In this document: one piece after another, positions 62,341-64,000 of the stretch
How the letters are laid out: every line of letters starts with the position of its first letter
Position numbering within the stretch: the first letter of the stretch is position 1
DNA from: Candidatus Tokpelaia sp. JSC189
GTDB lineage: Bacteria > Pseudomonadota > Alphaproteobacteria > Rhizobiales > Rhizobiaceae
DNA: 64,000 nt
Assembly (NCBI GenBank): GCA_003331045.1
Contig: QENA01000001.1
Coordinates: forward strand, 124,001 to 188,000
Reading direction: 5' to 3'
Program-made: the position numbers and the translations under genes
Notes under the pieces: generated by a model
The model's database searches: none
The model's input: the letters and a program-made list of their open reading frames with translations, nothing else
Told to the model about the DNA's origin: nothing

Positions 62341-63687
62341 ATGAAAAAAATATTACTATCAGTTCTGTTTATATCCGGTACAGTTTTTGCTTATAGCGGA
62401 TCCGTATTTGCAGAAACACTGATGGGTGCTTTGGCGAAGGCATATAATAATAGCAGTGCTTTGAGTTCTGATCGTGCAACAGTTCGCATCTATGATGAGG
62501 ATATTGCTATTGCCAAATCAGGCTATCGTCCTGTGATCAATGGTTTTGGCACTTATTCGCGCAGTCGCCGTCTACTGTCGACGTTTTCTGATAACATGAC
62601 AGTTGGTAATGTTGGTATTGAGCTTGACCAGAAGGTTTTTGATGGTTTTGTAACTAGAAATTCAGTTGCAAGAGCGGAAATGCAATCGCAGGCACAGCGC
62701 GAATCTTTACGCAATAGTGAACAGAATCTGCTTCTGAGGGCAATTCAAGCCTATACCGATGTATATACTGCACGGCGCATTGCGGTTTTTCGCCGGCAAA
62801 ATCTAGCGGCCTTGGAAGAGCAGGTGCGTGCTGACCGTGTACGACTTGAAGTTGGTGAAGGAACGCGTACTGATCTTGCACAGTCTAAGGCACAGCGTTC
62901 GCAGGCGATATCGCAGCTGCATCAGGCTAATGCTGAGGTAAAATCAAAGGAAGCAGTTTATTTACATATTGTCGGTGATGTCCCAGGGCCGCTTATAACA
63001 CCGCCTGAAGCTCGCAATATTCCCTCGAATATGGACGTAGGGATTCAGATCGCTTTGTCTGAACATCCGGCCATACTTTCTTCAAGATATGCTGTCGATG
63101 CTGTTTCTTATACGGTGAAAGCTAAGGAAGGGGCATTTTTGCCGCAGGTTAATATTGTAGCGAGCACCTCCCATGAGGATGTTTTCAAAGGTTTGGGTAA
63201 GGACACTCAGGTTCATTCCATTGGAATACAGCTGAGCGTGCCTATTTACCAGGGCGGCTTTACCTCTGCCCAAGTGCGCCAATCAAAAGAGCAGCTCGGA
63301 CAGGCGCAGATACAGCTGGATTCAATGCGAGATCAAGTACGTGAACAGTTGGTTTCGGCGTGGTCACAGTTTGAAGGCGCAAAAGCTGCTGTTGTTGCTT
63401 ATCGCGATGGTGTTCGCGCCAGTCAGATCGCGCTTGATGGAAGGATTCAGGAAAACCATGTGGGTCAAGCAACAACACTTGATGTGTTGATTTCACGCAC
63501 AATGATGATTGATTCGCAAATCAGCTTAGTATTGGCTGAACGTGATGTTATTGTTGCTGGCTATGCGGTTAAGGTGGCTCTTGGCAGTTTGAATGCTGCC
63601 AATCTTGGTTTGCAGGTCATCCAGTATGACCCTTTTAAGCATTACAATGCTGTCAAAAACAAATGGATTGGTATTCGTACACCTTAG
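62341..63687 (+). CDS. tolC: TolC-family outer-membrane efflux protein
   Basis: An outer-membrane channel of 448 residues for type I secretion and multidrug efflux. A signal peptide (MKKILLSVLFISGTVFAYSG, ending SVFA-E) is followed by two OEP repeats. Features include YKTYSRSRRL-like strands near 60, VGIELDQKVFDG, the long helices with LEEQVRADRVRLEVGEGTRTDLAQS, and a second repeat beginning IGIQLSVPIYQGG. It is complete. It follows pcm and precedes popZ. Confidence 0.95.
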   Translation: MKKILLSVLFISGTVFAYSGSVFAETLMGALAKAYNNSSALSSDRATVRIYDEDIAIAKSGYRPVINGFGTYSRSRRLLSTFSDNMTVGNVGIELDQKVFDGFVTRNSVARAEMQSQAQRESLRNSEQNLLLRAIQAYTDVYTARRIAVFRRQNLAALEEQVRADRVRLEVGEGTRTDLAQSKAQRSQAISQLHQANAEVKSKEAVYLHIVGDVPGPLITPPEARNIPSNMDVGIQIALSEHPAILSSRYAVDAVSYTVKAKEGAFLPQVNIVASTSHEDVFKGLGKDTQVHSIGIQLSVPIYQGGFTSAQVRQSKEQLGQAQIQLDSMRDQVREQLVSAWSQFEGAKAAVVAYRDGVRASQIALDGRIQENHVGQATTLDVLISRTMMIDSQISLVLAERDVIVAGYAVKVALGSLNAANLGLQVIQYDPFKHYNAVKNKWIGIRTP

Positions 63688-63890
63688 GATAGTCGCTGAG
63701 GTTATAATAATTTTAAAGATGCTATTCATAGCGGTATTTTTTTAATATCCTTTTAGAAGGTTATAGATTTTTTCTGATTCGAAGAGCGCATTCTTGGAAT
63801 GCTGGGAGTCAGTTAGTATCGAAGTTATAACTTTCTTGTAATGATACTTCAGCGTATTATACTTGGCACTGTTAAGATTAGGTAGGTTCG

Positions 63891-64000
63891 ATGTCACAGA
63901 GTCAGAATGTAATACAAGAGCCTAGCATCGATGAGCTTTTGGCATCTATTCGAGAGATAATTGAAGAAAATGGCGATACACCTCCTTCTGATAGCGGGAG
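63891..64000 (+). CDS. popZ: PopZ (DUF2497) polar organising protein, 3' end outside the window
   Basis: Thirty-six codons are visible, MSQSQNVIQEPSIDELLASI and REIIEENGDTPPSDSG. They match the N-terminal helix of DUF2497/PopZ proteins (EPSMEEILASIRRIIE), which bind partners at the cell pole, followed by the beginning of the acidic proline-rich linker. AGGTAGG lies upstream of the ATG. The order tolC-popZ (then usually valS) is typical of Rhizobiales. Confidence 0.88.
   Translation, partial: MSQSQNVIQEPSIDELLASIREIIEENGDTPPSDSG

Noticed and set aside
1..64000. CRISPR arrays, insertion sequences, integrases, toxin-antitoxin or other defence systems
   Set aside because: No regularly spaced repeats, transposase or nuclease/ATPase defence motifs were seen on either strand.

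Overview
The window reads as AT-rich (by eye about 60% A+T) alphaproteobacterial chromosome from the Hyphomicrobiales (Rhizobiales), close to Brucellaceae/Bartonellaceae. The evidence is a giant growth-pole coiled-coil protein upstream of rpsD, a DUF3126 gene beside cysE, the zf-CHCC protein followed by an FAD monooxygenase, pcm-tolC-popZ behind tRNA-Asn, and a pyrB/pyrC' pair. Nearly all genes are single-copy housekeeping genes. Many long spacers hold recognisable remains of conserved Rhizobiales genes, so this looks like a host-associated lineage in ongoing genome reduction.

Layout. 0-10.3 kb: 3' part of the polar coiled-coil gene, then rpsD, murI and trmJ on the minus strand; sfsA-map on the plus strand followed by a radC remnant; DUF3126 and cysE. 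10.3-19.5 kb: alpha/beta hydrolase, gatA-gatC, a UPF0173 hydrolase, ruvX, an AidB-like protein with altered motifs, pyrB-pyrC'-plsY. 19.7-26.9 kb: two tRNA-Ser genes, parC, and a four-gene Mla-type lipid transporter operon (permease, ATPase, MCE protein, lipoprotein). 27.5-33.4 kb: maeB, remains of the alcohol dehydrogenase that normally precedes lpxXL, an intact lpxXL-like acyltransferase, a galE remnant, and a sufA-like gene. 33.5-44 kb: cytochrome c, aspS, rnd, pfkB, a ppx plus ppk double pseudogene, the zf-CHCC protein, an FAD monooxygenase and an M48 peptidase. 44.6-56 kb: accBC, tRNA-Thr, slyX, topA, tRNA-Leu, ilvA, a DEAD-box helicase. 56-60.4 kb: sseA remnant, AT-rich desert, and a small phage-like cassette (two XRE regulators and a phage-type SSB). 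60.8-64 kb: tRNA-Cys, tRNA-Asn, pcm, tolC and the 5' end of popZ.

How the genes fit together. The intact set covers translation (rpsD, gatAC, aspS, map, trmJ), pyrimidine and fatty-acid synthesis (pyrB, pyrC', accBC), DNA topology (parC, topA) and the envelope (murI, plsY, Mla operon, lpxXL-like, tolC). The decayed set covers polyphosphate metabolism (ppk, ppx), a very-long-chain lipid A step (adh), UDP-galactose (galE), sulfur transfer (sseA) and radC.

No CRISPR array, transposase, integrase or recognisable defence system was found. The least explained items are a perfect 64-bp palindrome after gatA, the AidB-like protein lacking the family's usual motif, the XRE-XRE-SSB cassette, and an unidentified decayed gene at about 46.5-47.3 kb.
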